Source of the DNA: Magicicada septendecula
Taxonomy: Eukaryota; Arthropoda; Insecta; Hemiptera; Cicadidae
Reading direction: 5' to 3'
Length of the DNA stretch: 64,000 nucleotides
Assembly (NCBI GenBank): GCA_034769895.1
Contig: CM068373.1
Coordinates: forward strand, 20,069,967 to 20,133,966
Shown in pieces: positions 31,431 to 43,262 of this stretch. Position 1 is the first letter of the stretch. Each line of letters opens with the position of its first letter. Both the position numbers and the translations under genes were made by a program. The notes below the pieces were generated by a model. The model did no database searches. It had not been told where the DNA came from and saw nothing but the letters and a program-made list of their open reading frames with translations.

Positions 31431-34400
31431 AAATCTTTCTCTAAATAATGTATAACGCTTCGTGACAGAATGTGTGCGTGAATCTTTCTCTAAACAATGT
31501 ATAACGCTTCGTGACAGAATGTGTGCGTGAATCTTTCTCTAAACAATGTATAACGCTTCGTGACAGAATGTGTGCGTGAATCTTTCTCTAAATAATGTAT
31601 AACGCTTCGTGACAGAATGTGTGCGTGAATCTTTCTCTAAATAATGTATAACGCTTCGTGACAGAATGTGTGCGTGAATCTTTCTCTAAACAATGTATAA
31701 CGCTTCGTGACAGAATGTGTGCGTGAATCTTTCTCTAAACAATGTATAACGCTTCGTGACAGAATGTGTGCGTGAATCTTTCTCTAAATAATGTATAACG
31801 CTTCGTGACAGAATGTGTGCGTGAATCTTTCTCTAAACAATGTATAACGCTTCGTGACGGAATGTGTGCGTGAATCTTTCTCTAAACAATGTATAACGCT
31901 TCGTGACAGAATGTGTGCGTGAATCTTTCTCTAAACAATGTATAACGCTTCGTGACGGAATGTGTGCGTGAATCTTTCTCTAAATAATGTATAACGCTTC
32001 GTGACAGAATGTGTGCGTGAATCTTTCTCTAAACAATGTATAACGCTTCGTGACGGAATGTGTGCGTGAATCTTTCTCTAAACAATGTATAACGCTTCGT
32101 GACAGAATGTGTGCGTGAATCTTTCTCTAAACAATGTATAACGCTTCGTGACGGAATGTGTGCGTGAATCTTTCTCTAAATAATGTATAACGCTTCGTGA
32201 CGGAATGTGTGCGTGAATCTTTCTCTAAACAATGTATAACGCTTCGTGACGGAATGTGTGCGTGAATCTTTCTCTAAACAATGTATAACGCTTCGTGACA
32301 GAATGTGTGCGTGAATCTTTCTCTAAACAATGTATAACGCTTCGTGACAGAATGTGTGCGTGAATCTTTCTCTAAATAATGTATAACGCTTCGTGACAGA
32401 ATGTGTGCGTGAATCTTTCTCTAAACAATGTATAACGCTTCGTGACGGAATGTGTGCGTGAATCTTTCTCTAAACAATGTATAACGCTTCGTGACAGAAT
32501 GTGTGCGTGAATCTTTCTCTAAACAATGTATAACGCTTCGTGACGGAATGTGTGCGTGAATCTTTCTCTAAAGAATGTATAACGCTTCGTGACGGAATGT
32601 GTGCGTGAATCTTTCTCTAAACAATGTATAACGCTTCGTGACGGAATGTGTGCGTGAATCTTTCTCTAAACAATGTATAACGCTTCGTGACAGAATGTGT
32701 GCGTGAATCTTTCTCTAAACAATGTATAACGCTTCGTGACAGAATGTGTGCGTGAATCTTTCTCTAAATAATGTATAACGCTTCGTGACAGAATGTGTGC
32801 GTGAATCTTTCTCTAAACAATGTATAACGCTTCGTGACGGAATGTGTGCGTGAATCTTTCTCTAAACAATGTATAACGCTTCGTGACAGAATGTGTGCGT
32901 GAATCTTTCTCTAAACAATGTATAACGCTTCGTGACAGAATGTGTGCGTGAATCTTTCTCTAAATAATGTATAACGCTTCGTGACAGAATGTGTGCGTGA
33001 ATCTTTCTCTAAACAATGTATAACGCTTCGTGACAGAATGTGTGCGTGAATCTTTCTCTAAACAATGTATAACGCTTCGTGACAGAATGTGTGCGTGAAT
33101 CTTTCTCTAAACAATGTATAACGCTTCGTGACAGAATGTGTGCGTGAATCTTTCTCTAAACAATGTATAACGCTTCGTGACAGAATGTGTGCGTGAATCT
33201 TTCTCTAAATAATGTATAACGCTTCGTGACAGAATGTGTGCGTGAATCTTTCTCTAAATAATGTATAACGCTTCGTGACAGAATGTGTGCGTGAATCTTT
33301 CTCTAAATAATGTATAACGCTTCGTGACAGAATGTGTGCGTGAATCTTTCTCTAAACATAGTATAACGCTTCGTGACAGAATGTGTGCGTGAATCTTTCT
33401 CTAAACAATGTATAACGCTTCGTGACAGAATGTGTGCGTGAATCTTTCTCTAAACAATGTATAACGCTTCGTGACAGAATGTGTGCGTGAATCTTTCTCT
33501 AAATAATGTATAACGCTTCGTGACAGAATGTGTGCGTGAATCTTTCTCTAAAAAATGTATAACGCTTCGTGACAGAATGTGTGCGTGAATCTTTCTCTAA
33601 ATAATGTATAACGCTTCGTGACAGAATGTGTGCGTGAATCTTTCTCTAAACAATGTATAACGCTTCGTGACAGAATGTGTGCGTGAATCTTTCTCTAAAT
33701 AATGTATAACGCTTCGTGACAGAATGTGTGCGTGAATCTTTCTCTAAATAATGTATAACGCTTCGTGACAGAATGTGTGCGTGAATCTTTCTCTAAAAAA
33801 TGTATAACGCTTCGTGACAGAATGTGTGCGTGAATCTTTCTCTAAATAATGTATAACGCTTCGTGACAGAATGTGTGCGTGAATCTTTCTCTAAATAATG
33901 TATAACGCTTCGTGACAGAATGTGTGCGTGAATCTTTCTCAAAATAATGTATAACGCTTCGTGACAGAATGTGTGCGTGAATCTTTCTCAAAATAATGTA
34001 TAACGCTTCGTGACAGAATGTGTGCGTGAATCTTTCTCTAAATAATGTATAACGCTTCGTGACAGAATGTGTGCGTGAATCTTTCTCTAAATAATGTATA
34101 ACGCTTCGTGACAGAATGTGTGCGTGAATCTTTCTCTAAATAATGTATAACGCTTCGTGACAGAATGTGTGCGTGAATCTTTCTCTAAACAATGTATAAC
34201 GCTTCGTGACAGAATGTGTGCGTGAATCTTTCTCTAAACAATGTATAACGCTTCGTGACAGAATGTGTGCGTGAATCTTTCTCTAAATAATGTATAACGC
34301 TTCGTGACAGAATGTGTGCGTGAATCTTTCTCTAAACAATGTATAACGCTTCGTGACAGAATGTGTGCGTGAATCTTTCTCTAAATAATGTATACGCTTC

Positions 34401-35496
34401 GTGACAGAATGTGTGCGTGAATCTTTCTCTAAATAATGTATAACGCTTCGTGACAGAATGTGTGCGTGAATCTTTCTCTAAATAATGTATAACGCTTCGT
34501 GACAGAATGTGTGCGTGAATCTTTCTCTAAATAATGTATAACGCTTCGTGACAGAATGTGTGCGTGAATCTTTCTCTAAATAATGTATAACGCTTCGTGA
34601 CAGAATGTGTGCGTGAATCTTTCTCTAAATAATGTATAACGCTTCGTGACAGAATGTGTGCGTGAATCTTTCTCTAAATAATGTATAACGCTTCGTGTCA
34701 GAATGTGTGCGTGAATCTTTCTCTAAATAATGTATAACGCTTCGTGACAGAATGTGTGCGTGAATCTTTCTCTAAATAATGTATAACGCTTCGTGTCAGA
34801 ATGTGTGCGTGAATCTTTCTCTAAATAATGTATAACGCTTCGTGACAGAATGTGTGCGTGAATCTTTCTCTAAATAATGTATAACGCTTCGTGACAGAAT
34901 GTGTGCGTGAATCTTTCTCTAAATAATGTATAACGCTTCGTGACAGAATGTGTGCGTGAATCTTTCTCTAAATAATGTATAACGCTTCGTGACAGAATGT
35001 GTGCGTGAATCTTTCTCTAAATAATGTATAACGCTTCGTGACAGAATGTATGCGTGAATCTTTCTCTAAATAATGTATAACGCTTCGTGACAGAATGTGT
35101 GCGTGAATCTTTCTCTAAATAATGTATAACGCTTCGTGACAGAATGTGTGCGTGAATCTTTCTCTAAATAATGTATAACGCTTCGTGACAGAATGTGTGC
35201 GTGAATCTTTCTCTAAATAATGTATAACGCTTCGTGTCAGAATGTGTGCGTGAATCTTTCTCTAAATAATGTATAACGCTTCGTGACAGAATGTGTGCGT
35301 GAATCTTTCTCTAAATAATGTATAACGCTTCGTGACAGAATGTGTGCGTGAATCTTTCTCTAAATAATGTATAACGCTTCGTGACAGAATGTGTGCGTGA
35401 ATCTTTCTCTAAATAATGTATAACGCTTCGTGACAGAATGTGTGCGTGAATCTTTCTCTAAATAATGTATAACGCTTCGTGACAGAATGTGTGTGT
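31431..35496 (+). repeat. Minisatellite, 83 units of 49 bp
   Basis: The unit is GAATCTTTCTCTAAA[C/T]AATG followed by TATAACGCTTCGTGAC[A/G]G and AATGTGTGCGT. 4066 bp equals 83 x 49 minus the single deleted base near 34393. Variation is concentrated at two sites (C/T after TCTAAA; A/G after GTGAC). C and G variants are confined mainly to the left half, while the right half is nearly uniform. It lies within the last intron of the VWC gene and contains no ORF. Confidence 0.98.
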
Positions 35497-35822
35497 GAAC
35501 TCGTCACGTTACGACGTTGCGTTCATGCTGTTTGCATCACCATTATCTTCCACAGCTGACTTACATTCCCACCAGTGGCGTGGCGTGGAAATATAACACC
35601 TGTTACCGGTTGTGATATGCCTAAAACTTGACCTGAAAACTAATTCGAATTTTTTCTTGTACCAAGTGTTCTTTTTAGAGCATTCTCTATCATTCGCTGG
35701 CAGAAGAAGAGGGCCCGGTTCAACGGGATCTGACTTTCATTATACTTACACAGAATAAATAAGAACACAAATAGAACGATTTAAAAATAATAAAGACAAA
35801 CAGAGAAACGCGCATGACTAAA
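35497..35822. other. Intron, nothing recognised
   Basis: Unique-looking intron sequence between two tandem arrays; no gene. Confidence 0.5.
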
Positions 35823-35984
35823 CGAACAGAACATAAATAGGTACGCAGTATCTGCTGCACGTCAGTTCCGAAAACGAACAGAACATAAATAGGTACGCAG
35901 TATCTGCTGCACGTCAGTTCCGAAAACGAAAAGAACATAAATAGGTACGCAGTATCTGCTGCACGTCAGTTCCGAAAACGAACA
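35823..35984 (+). repeat. Three tandem units of 52 bp
   Basis: CGAACAGAACATAAATAGGT starts at 35823 and 35875 and, with one change, at 35927. Each unit continues ACGCAGTATCTGCTGCACG. Confidence 0.95.
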
Positions 35985-36482
35985 TAGCTCCTAATCGAGC
36001 GTTTTGACGGTGTACACAGCGGCAACACATGTGTGTGTCCCCTCCACAGTTTGTACAGTGACAACTACTACGAAGTCAATGACCGTACGCAGTAAAACAT
36101 TGCCGATGTCTGAGCCGGCAACACAAGACGGTCCAAGCGCCCAGTAGTTCGAAAGTAGTGCTATGCTTTTCTTCAACTTTCCCTACTAATATTGTTCGGA
36201 TTTCAAATTATTCAATAACTAATGTATTTATTCTGTAATATAATTAATATTATTTTCTCTTACTTCCATTACTGCTGGCGCCGACAATAGCGGTTACATG
36301 GACGCCACGCCACTGATTCCCATGTATAATAAAATTCAAAAATATAAAATTAATCAAGTCTAGTAAAATCTTAGGTATCTAGGCTTAGTAAAATCTTCGT
36401 GACTTAGGCTATAACACTCTGCTCTACAGGACATTCACAAACTTTTTTAACTTGTGACCCAGATTTGCAACCACGTTTGTAA

Positions 36483-36486
<4 letters not shown>
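35985..36486. other. Intron, nothing recognised
   Basis: No gene or named repeat. Confidence 0.5.
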
Positions 36487-36550
<64 letters not shown>

Positions 36551-36566
36551 GTGTGTGTGTGTGTGT
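36487..36566 (+). repeat. (GT)n microsatellite
   Basis: About 40 GT units with one GC interruption. Confidence 0.95.
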
Positions 36567-36746
36567 TAATGAGTGCGCAGCTTATTTTGTTTTAGCTATT
36601 TCTTAACACTAAAAATATTTTCAATAGCAAGAAACAGACTTCATTAATTTAGCGATTGCGTTTATTTATAAAATAGTGTGGAGCGCAAATTCCACCATAA
36701 AGCCTTTTAATAGGTCTAATCACTCCCAGTAAAAATTATTAGAGCT

Positions 36747-37050
36747 GGCACGATGGCGATCAAGACGAGCTTGATGTTTTATAAGAATTGTGATCGTCTT
36801 GGCACGATGGCGATCAAGACGAGCTTGATTTTTGATAAGAATAGTCATCGTCTTGGCACGATGGCGATCAAGACGAGCTTGATTTTTGATAAGAATAGTC
36901 ATCGTCTTGGCACGATGGCGATCAAGACGAGCTTGATTATTTTATAAGAATAGTCATCGTCTTGGCACGATGGCGATCAAGACGAGCTTGATTTTGTATA
37001 AGAATTGTGATCGTCTTGGCACGATGGCGATCAAGACGAGCTTGATTTTT
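36747..37050 (+). repeat. Six tandem units of 54 bp with internal palindrome
   Basis: Units start GGCACGATGGCGATCAAGAC at 36747, 36801, 36855, 36909, 36964 and 37018. Each contains ATCAAGACGAGCTTGAT, a 6-bp arm palindrome. The array ends ~145 bp before the final coding exon. Confidence 0.95.
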
Positions 37051-37193
37051 TTAGCACGACGTGCAATACAATGATAACAAAACTAACCTATTAGTTAAAA
37101 TGCCAAATGCGTTCTTTACGTACTTGTTTAGTTTCATAACAGAAATGAAAGAACATAACGAAATTTTTATTATTATTGTACATATTGTTATAG

Positions 37194-37342
37194 TGGAAAC
37201 GACATATTGTCAGTTTGGTAAGCTGAAACTGCGGGTCGGAGACTTTCTGTCAGCTGAACGCCGGAGGAAGAACACCATTTGCAAGTGCGTCGTGCCACCA
37301 CACGCTACTTGTGTGACCAGACCCGTAGACGACGACAAGTAA
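37194..37342 (+). CDS. VWC-repeat protein, last coding exon
   Basis: Acceptor ATATTGTTATAG, chosen because exon 6 ends in phase 1 and this is the acceptor that keeps the frame; the nearby TTGTCAG would hit an immediate stop. It encodes ETTYCQFGKLKLRVGDFLSA, then NTICKCVVPPHATC and a short DDDK tail before TAA at 37340-37342. Four cysteines form only the first half of a VWC module, ending in C.C..PP..TC. This terminal half-module appears genuine rather than truncated. Confidence 0.85.
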
Positions 37343-37660
37343 TGACAACGCAGGACTGACAATATGTGTCCAACGCAGACAAGGTCCAAGCTTGAAGCCT
37401 TGGGCTTTGCGGATTTTTCCAGTCTCGGTCGTCAGAAAGCAGGATTCGGTTGCTTACATCATTCATCGTACTCAAGAAAATAATATCAGATCTTGATTGA
37501 GATATTATATTTTTAAAGCAAATTAGACTATCATATTATTTTATGAATGTCAATTAAAAAACATTGTTTTGTAGCTTAGCTAAGTGGTGTGAATATGTTT
37601 CCAGTTGTGCTTTAAGTTATAAAGTTCATTTTAAAATAAACGTTTGTTGTTTATACAAAA
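37343..37660 (+). terminator. 3' UTR and polyadenylation signal of the VWC gene
   Basis: An AATAAA hexamer at 37635-37640 is followed by a GTTTGTTGTTTAT (GT-rich) stretch, a normal arrangement for cleavage about 15-25 bp downstream. Confidence 0.6.
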
Positions 37661-38020
37661 ACCATTTCCGATTATTTTAATCAAAACATCAAAACAATTA
37701 TTTCGTTACTGTAATTACATGTATGGGATTACACAGATATATGGGATTTTTGTAACCGCACATTGAAACTGTAATTCGACAGAAACGAAAATCTGTCTAT
37801 TACGTTCGGGTTATATCTCTCCAGTCTCTTAAAACAAAACAAAAAATTCTTCGAATGTTACAGAAGTAGACTACTGTTTTTCTACTATCTGAGGTAATAC
37901 CTTCCAAAAAAGAAAAGTCGGATAGCGGTTATGTATTTCTTTCTTTTATTTTAGAGCGCTAAATTCTTCTAAGCAATTAAGATCTTAATTGAAACTTTGT
38001 GAACAAATTGTAAATTGACG

Positions 38021-39248
38021 TAGTTGCGTAACTAGAATTTTCCTGTGGGGGGGGGTCGAGTCGGCTTCATACAAAACAAAAAATCGGCGGGGGCTGTGTC
38101 GGAGCCACGGCCGCAAATCTTCAGAGCGTAGAATACGTCTGTGTGCTTTAGGGTTGCTAATGTGTTATGAATAAAATGAACAAACACATATTAAGTTTTA
38201 CAAAGTACAAAATTTTACACAATCGATGTCTATACAGTCCGGCGTTGATATAGAAGCGATTACATCATCCACTTGCATAGGCTCGGGCGCCCCAGCTGCA
38301 GATGTACTGGCGCCGTCGTTGATCCGCTCGGACGCCTTCATTCTTTTACGTTCCCGGCACCGCTTCACTCTGTCATATGGTGTTTTACGGGTATCACTGG
38401 ATTGCTCTTGAGAAGCCCTTTCCAACCGTATACGATCTCTATATTTTGATTCGGCTTTTTGACGAGTATAGGCCGACATTGCATTATTTATTTTAATTTT
38501 TTACTTTAACACCATATATATTCACTATAACTATTTCACACTAATGTTTTATATACGCAATCGATAGATCTTGACGAGAGCTGACGATTGAAACTCAAAC
38601 GAACGTCCTAGCTTCTCCGAGTCAACATTTATACTAAACGGACATTATGTGATGCAGCGAAACGACCTCAAAATGGCGGCGCTTCCCCCTCCGCCGCGCG
38701 CGATGCGTCACAGTCCTCACTCAACGTAACGAATTCTTTGATCCTTTAGCTATCGAGTGGTGTAATTAAATTTTGGATGTACTGTAGATGATAGATATGT
38801 AGCTGCAACACCAAACTGTATCCCCCGATTTTGTTATCATCAGTTTTCTGAATTGCCTCCCACTATGGAAGCAAATTTAAAGACGTATTCACGTCAAAAA
38901 CAAGTTAAGACTAATCAACATTACAATCTTTAAAGTGGCTGAAAAACGTGTGATAACATACCAAAATCAGTCCCATTAATTTAAACAGTAATAACACAAT
39001 AATAACAGGCGTTATTGAAATATTGTTTTCAAAATACTTATTGACTGAATTGATTTCCTTACATTTAATATTTCAAATGTATACGCTAATGCTGTGTGAT
39101 AAACGTGTTTACATATTTAATAAAGAGTTACTACTATATTAACGTACACAGCTGAAAAAATAATTAAAAGCCCAAAAATTAAGAAATTAACAAAAATGTT
39201 CAACTTTTTTCGACCCTCTGGTAGGGTCCCCCCGTAAATACGCCACTG
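38021..39248 (-). mobile_element. hAT-like element with small basic ORF
   Basis: The left terminus reads TAGTTGCGTAACTAG with a G-run at ~38046. The right terminus, reversed, reads CAGTGGCGTATTTACGGGGGG. The 8-bp flanks AATTGACG and ACTTCACG match at 6 of 8, consistent with an old hAT target duplication. Subterminal G/C runs are shared with the hAT copies at 40111 and 41997. Confidence 0.6.
38198..38479 (-). CDS. Small basic protein of hAT-like element, function unknown
   Basis: 93 codons from ATG. The translation begins MSAYTRQKAESKYRDRIRLE and contains KTPYDRVKRCRERKRMKASE. A highly basic N-terminus with an R-V-K-R-x-R-E-R-K pattern recalls the N-terminal DNA-binding-like leaders of some insect transposon proteins. 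The acidic/Ser-rich C-terminus ends CIDIDCVKFCTL. It lies within a hAT-like element and upstream of it (38650-38720) is a GC-rich patch that could be its promoter. It may be a first exon or a fortuitous ORF. Confidence 0.4.
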   Translation of the reverse strand: MSAYTRQKAESKYRDRIRLERASQEQSSDTRKTPYDRVKRCRERKRMKASERINDGASTSAAGAPEPMQVDDVIASISTPDCIDIDCVKFCTL

Positions 39249-39256
39249 ACTTCACG

Positions 39257-40102
39257 TAATACGTAATTTGTTATAGTGGTGAAACCATAAGCAGTTAATG
39301 TTATTTGCTCCGTAACATAACACATTTATACGAGATGCCGTCTTCCGTATTACATATATAGACCCACCACAATGCAGCATTTCCAAAACAGTGCTCTTCA
39401 ACTTCTCCTCGAAGAGATTGAAAAGAAAAAGAAAAATTTACAGGCATTGCACAAATGCAATGTACAGAGAAGGGCATTGAAAATGCTTCAATAAATCTAA
39501 AAAATATATATATTTATGTTCATTCACCAATCAATGAATTCATTCTTCATTCACCAATCAATGAATTCATTCTTCATTTACCAACGTACAGGGTATAAGT
39601 TAAATGTAGTCGCATTCATAAGCGAAGTTTTATATGTGTACTACGTTATTGACAACAAAGAAGTAGTTTCTATGGAAACTCACCGGTTCCCATTTTCGAT
39701 CACGCACCAGCGATCGGCCGCAAATGTGCGACACGTCCTTATAAACATTTTCAATGTTAAAAACGAAACAAATTCTTAAAATATGGTACAAAACCTGCTT
39801 TGCTTTCGCTCTCAAACGTTCTGCCTTGATTAAATCTACAGAAATAAATTTCGTGCGTATTTCTGTAAAGTTAGTGGAAAAAATAAAAATTTTTGCAAAA
39901 CAGCGCTTGATGTTTCGCATATGCTGGAGTGATTAAAAGTGCCTTCCATCGTCAGTACTTCCGTCATTCAGTTTATAACCTGTATGTCGCTAAATATCAA
40001 CTAGTGTTCGGTGAGGGATTTCTCTCCTAAAATGTGCTCCTTGACAAAAACAAAACACTCTCCTAAATAGTTCTTTGCGACTCAGAAAGTATGGGAACCA
40101 CT
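39257..40102. other. Mostly unresolved; contains a family A fragment
   Basis: 39590-39680 matches the family A interior (GTACTACGTTATTGACAACA, AAGAAGTAGTTTCTATGG) in the empty-site form lacking the ~160-bp insertion. At 39516-39575 a ~31-bp sequence is duplicated. No gene. Confidence 0.5.
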
Positions 40103-40110
40103 GCCGCATC

Positions 40111-40945
40111 CAGAGACGGATTAGAAGCGCGTGGTGTCCCCCCCCTCCAGATTCAAAATTCAAACTTTTATCCATTATTTACACAGATAAGTGGCATACA
40201 CAGTTTCGAAAGTAAAAAATTGTTTTATTAAACTCTCAAGTTACAACAATTTGTTTTGCTAAATAGTGACTACAATGAGCATAGTGGTATGTAAGCTTAG
40301 AAAATACTAATCGATCAATTTTTTCCTTAATTTTGCCTTAACGAAGTCTTAGGCTATATAATTTCTTCTAAATCGAGCGATTCAAGTATCTCGCTTTCAA
40401 TATTCAACTTTGCTAACGAAGATAATCTCTCATCTCCCATACTTGAACTCAACATATATTTAATGAGTTTTAATACAGAAAAATGATTTTTCCGATTCAC
40501 AGTTAGCTACTGGAATCGTCAAAAGCAGACGATAAGCAACCTATATATTCGGAAATACATCAATCATTTTACAATCAATAATGCTCTGAGCGGTCAAACT
40601 GTAGTATTATGAAACTACTAAGTATCACGAAAGTATCTGTAGTATCATGAAAGTTTTTTCGAAGAATTTGAAAAAAAAATTCTCTTGCAATTTTACCCGT
40701 GGTACAAAGTGTTTCAATTCTATTAGAAGATGGTTATTGAAATGGTTCGAGAAAATTTCTACAAGAGCTTTAGCTTGATTTTCCAACTCGACACTCTTCA
40801 TTGCTGCGTAAGAAAACCAAACAATTGCGTAATGTGATCATAAGCTTTGGTTCGCTTAGTCAATTCAGCTGGATGGTGCCCCCTCTGACAGTTCCTGGTG
40901 CCCGGTCCTACAGCATACCCTAGCGTTATAGATAATCCGCCACTG
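40111..40945 (-). mobile_element. hAT deletion derivative with 8-bp target duplication
   Basis: The left end CAGAGACGGATTAG and the reversed right end CAGTGGCGGATTAT are inverted. Flanks are GCCGCATC (40103-40110) and GCCGTATC (40946-40953), an 8-bp duplication with one mismatch. The minus strand carries decayed C-terminal hAT transposase sequence (LNIESEILES-like and DFVKAK-like words near 40320-40420) and shares a full set of landmarks with 44994-45733. It also includes a TTACGCAG acceptor-like site before the conserved ATGAAGAGTGTCGAGTTGG. Confidence 0.75.
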
Positions 40946-40953
40946 GCCGTATC

Positions 40954-41988
40954 CTGTGCGAGTAACAGACAAGACAGTATTACTCAGAATGAACACCACA
41001 TGATACTCTCGTCTGTCACCGCAAAAGAGAAAGAGCATTTCAGCCGTGCCATGTCAAGGAATTGATAGTGTGGGTGAACCGAGACCTTACGCGTGTTTTG
41101 TCTTATGTTAGTTGACAGCAAGCGTCAATATACACAATTACAGAATTACTGAAGCCGTATGTACACTGGCGTCCCTCAACCTTAGGCCTTACGGATACTG
41201 TGCCGAGTGCCTCAGTTCAATCCGTCTTCCTAATCGGCCATGTACGACTAGCAAGACGAAGCTCTTTTGTGTTGAGTGCTGCTATACTAAATTCAACTTA
41301 TCATTAAAACATACACACACACACACACAATAGAGTGACCTCAACCATGGCGGCGCATACAATTGTTAAAAAATCTGGAGGCTACTGAGTTATTAGGGGC
41401 CCTGAAATCACAGCAAATCAGCGGCCAATACAAAAGCTTCACCCAAATGAGTACGACGAAGCCTTCAACAAATAGAACAGTTCATTGGACGCACGAATTG
41501 ACATTCTACATTATTTAGAAAACTTTTCACCATCTTCTTTCAATTCACTGAGCAGAGTGTAGGCTGTTTCGTTTATTGCACGTAATAACTTCGTAATAAA
41601 TACGAAAAACAACGCATTTGGCGTGGTCCACGATGACCAACGTAAAAATGTAGCAACATGGTACCCAATGTAGTTTTGTGCGGACTTCAAAAATGTTAAG
41701 TAAAAAAAAATAAGATATAGTCTGATGAAATCGTGAGGTCAAAGCCAGACTCTGTTTAGCCTAACCGTATCCATATTGTCAACTTATTTGATACAGAGTA
41801 TGCTACTTTAGAGGCGAGTTAAGCATGTCCATCATAAACAATGAACCAAAAGAATGAAAGATATTGGTAAATCTAAACGGGGTGAGTGAGCAGTAGCAGA
41901 TTTTTATCTTTGTGAAAAGTAGTCTATACACACCCAAAGCTTGGAAACATTCTTATTGGGAATATCGTAGCACTGAATGTGGTTGGTA
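40954..41988. other. Gene-free sequence
   Basis: No gene. A short (CA)n tract lies near 41312-41328. Confidence 0.5.
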
Positions 41989-41996
41989 CTTGAAAT

Positions 41997-43254
41997 AAAA
42001 GGAGTAACTTAACGGCCAAGGGGGCACTCGCCCCCCCCCCCCCAATGTTCCGAGAATTATAAAATTTTGTTTCCAGTTGGTATAAATAAAAACTAACAAA
42101 TAGTCAAACAGGAGACAGTTTCTATGCTTGCGAGCACAGTACGCACTATTTATCAACGTCTGTAGTGTTATCAGACGACTTGTTGCCATAAATTTATTAT
42201 TCTTATTTCTTTCAAAGAAACGTGTAAGGAAAATATTTGACAGATTTTAATAATATAGGCTACGTCAAAATGGAAAGAAATAGAAAAAAATGGCTAAAAA
42301 AACGGATGTGATATGACAATGGTTTCAAGAAAAAAGAAAATGCCTGAAAAGCTTGGTGGTGACAGAACTGGAAATTATCAAACAGCCTCTGACTTCTATA
42401 GGCAGAATGTATATTTTCCCGTTTTTTTAGATACACTTATAAATGAAATTATACAGATTTCAAGAAAATTACTTAAAAGTACGTCATGCACTTTGCTCAG
42501 TTCTGAGTAAAAATGAGGTTCAGGAAGAGGATATGAAATTAGTGTGTACTACTTATAAAGTGCCAGAGAAGGAACTGTATTCAGAATTGAATGTGTTTTC
42601 ACGTATTTGTGCAAATAAAAACATTGGTGATGAATTTGATCAAAGACTAAATTTTGTTAAACAAAATTGGAGTGAATGTTTTCCCAACTTGAACAACATG
42701 TTTAAAACATTTTTGACAGTGCCTGTAAGTTCAGCAAGCAGTGAGCGCTCTTTTTCTTGTCTTCGGAGGCTGAAACTTTCATACGCAACACTACTGGACA
42801 AAAAGACTTCATCACATTTCTGTTCTGTGCATTGAAAGAACACATAAAATTGACATTTCAAAAATAATAGATGAATTCGACTCCGAAGCAACTCTTAGAC
42901 GAAGGAGACTCCTACTTCATTGGCAACAAAACCAGCCACTCAACCATCATACTACATAATGTGGTAAGTAACTTATCTCAGTTGAACAAAAACTGAAATT
43001 GTTTATATTTATAGGCCTACAGTATATTTTTTCTAGGTAAACATAAGTGGGAGTACAACTTATGAAGAAAGGTTTGATGATCATTATCAAATGAAATTGT
43101 CCCTCGTTTACTTAAGAATTATTACTAAACTTTCTAATTTTGTATATAATACGTTTTATTGATTTTATTATATAGATGGTCTCACTACGCACTTGAATTT
43201 ATGAAGCTTTACCCTGCCCCCCCCGCCAAAGTTAGGCCCCAAGTTACGCCCATG
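41997..43254 (+). mobile_element. hAT element with perfect 8-bp target duplication
   Basis: CTTGAAAT occurs at 41989-41996 and again at 43255-43262. Inverted termini are GGAGTAACTTAACGGCC on the left and, reversed, GGGCGTAACTTGGGGCC on the right, both followed by long C- or G-runs (42030-42043; 43217-43225). It contains a 5'-truncated, frameshifted transposase. Confidence 0.85.
42313..42960 (+). pseudogene. hAT transposase (ZMYM1-like), truncated and frameshifted
   Basis: The first frame reads GGDRTGNYQTASDFYRQNVY then FPVFLDTLINEI. A frameshift near 42440-42460 leads to a second frame covering SELNVFSRICAN, NFVKQNWSECFPNLNNMFK and the hallmark TVPVSSASSERSFSCLRRLK of the hAT C-terminal dimerisation region. 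A second frameshift near 42825 leads to CIERTHKIDISKIIDEFDSE. The DNA-binding and most catalytic parts are missing. It lies inside an element with clear termini. Confidence 0.8.
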
Positions 43255-43262
43255 CTTGAAAT

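Noticed and set aside
31431..35496. CRISPR-like array (regular 49-bp repeat)
   Set aside because: There are no unique spacers; the whole 49-bp unit repeats head to tail, and the context is a eukaryotic intron.
37201..37342. Using TTGTCAG as the acceptor of the last VWC exon
   Set aside because: With exon 6 ending in phase 1 it gives an immediate TAA; the acceptor ending at 37193 keeps the frame and the cysteines.
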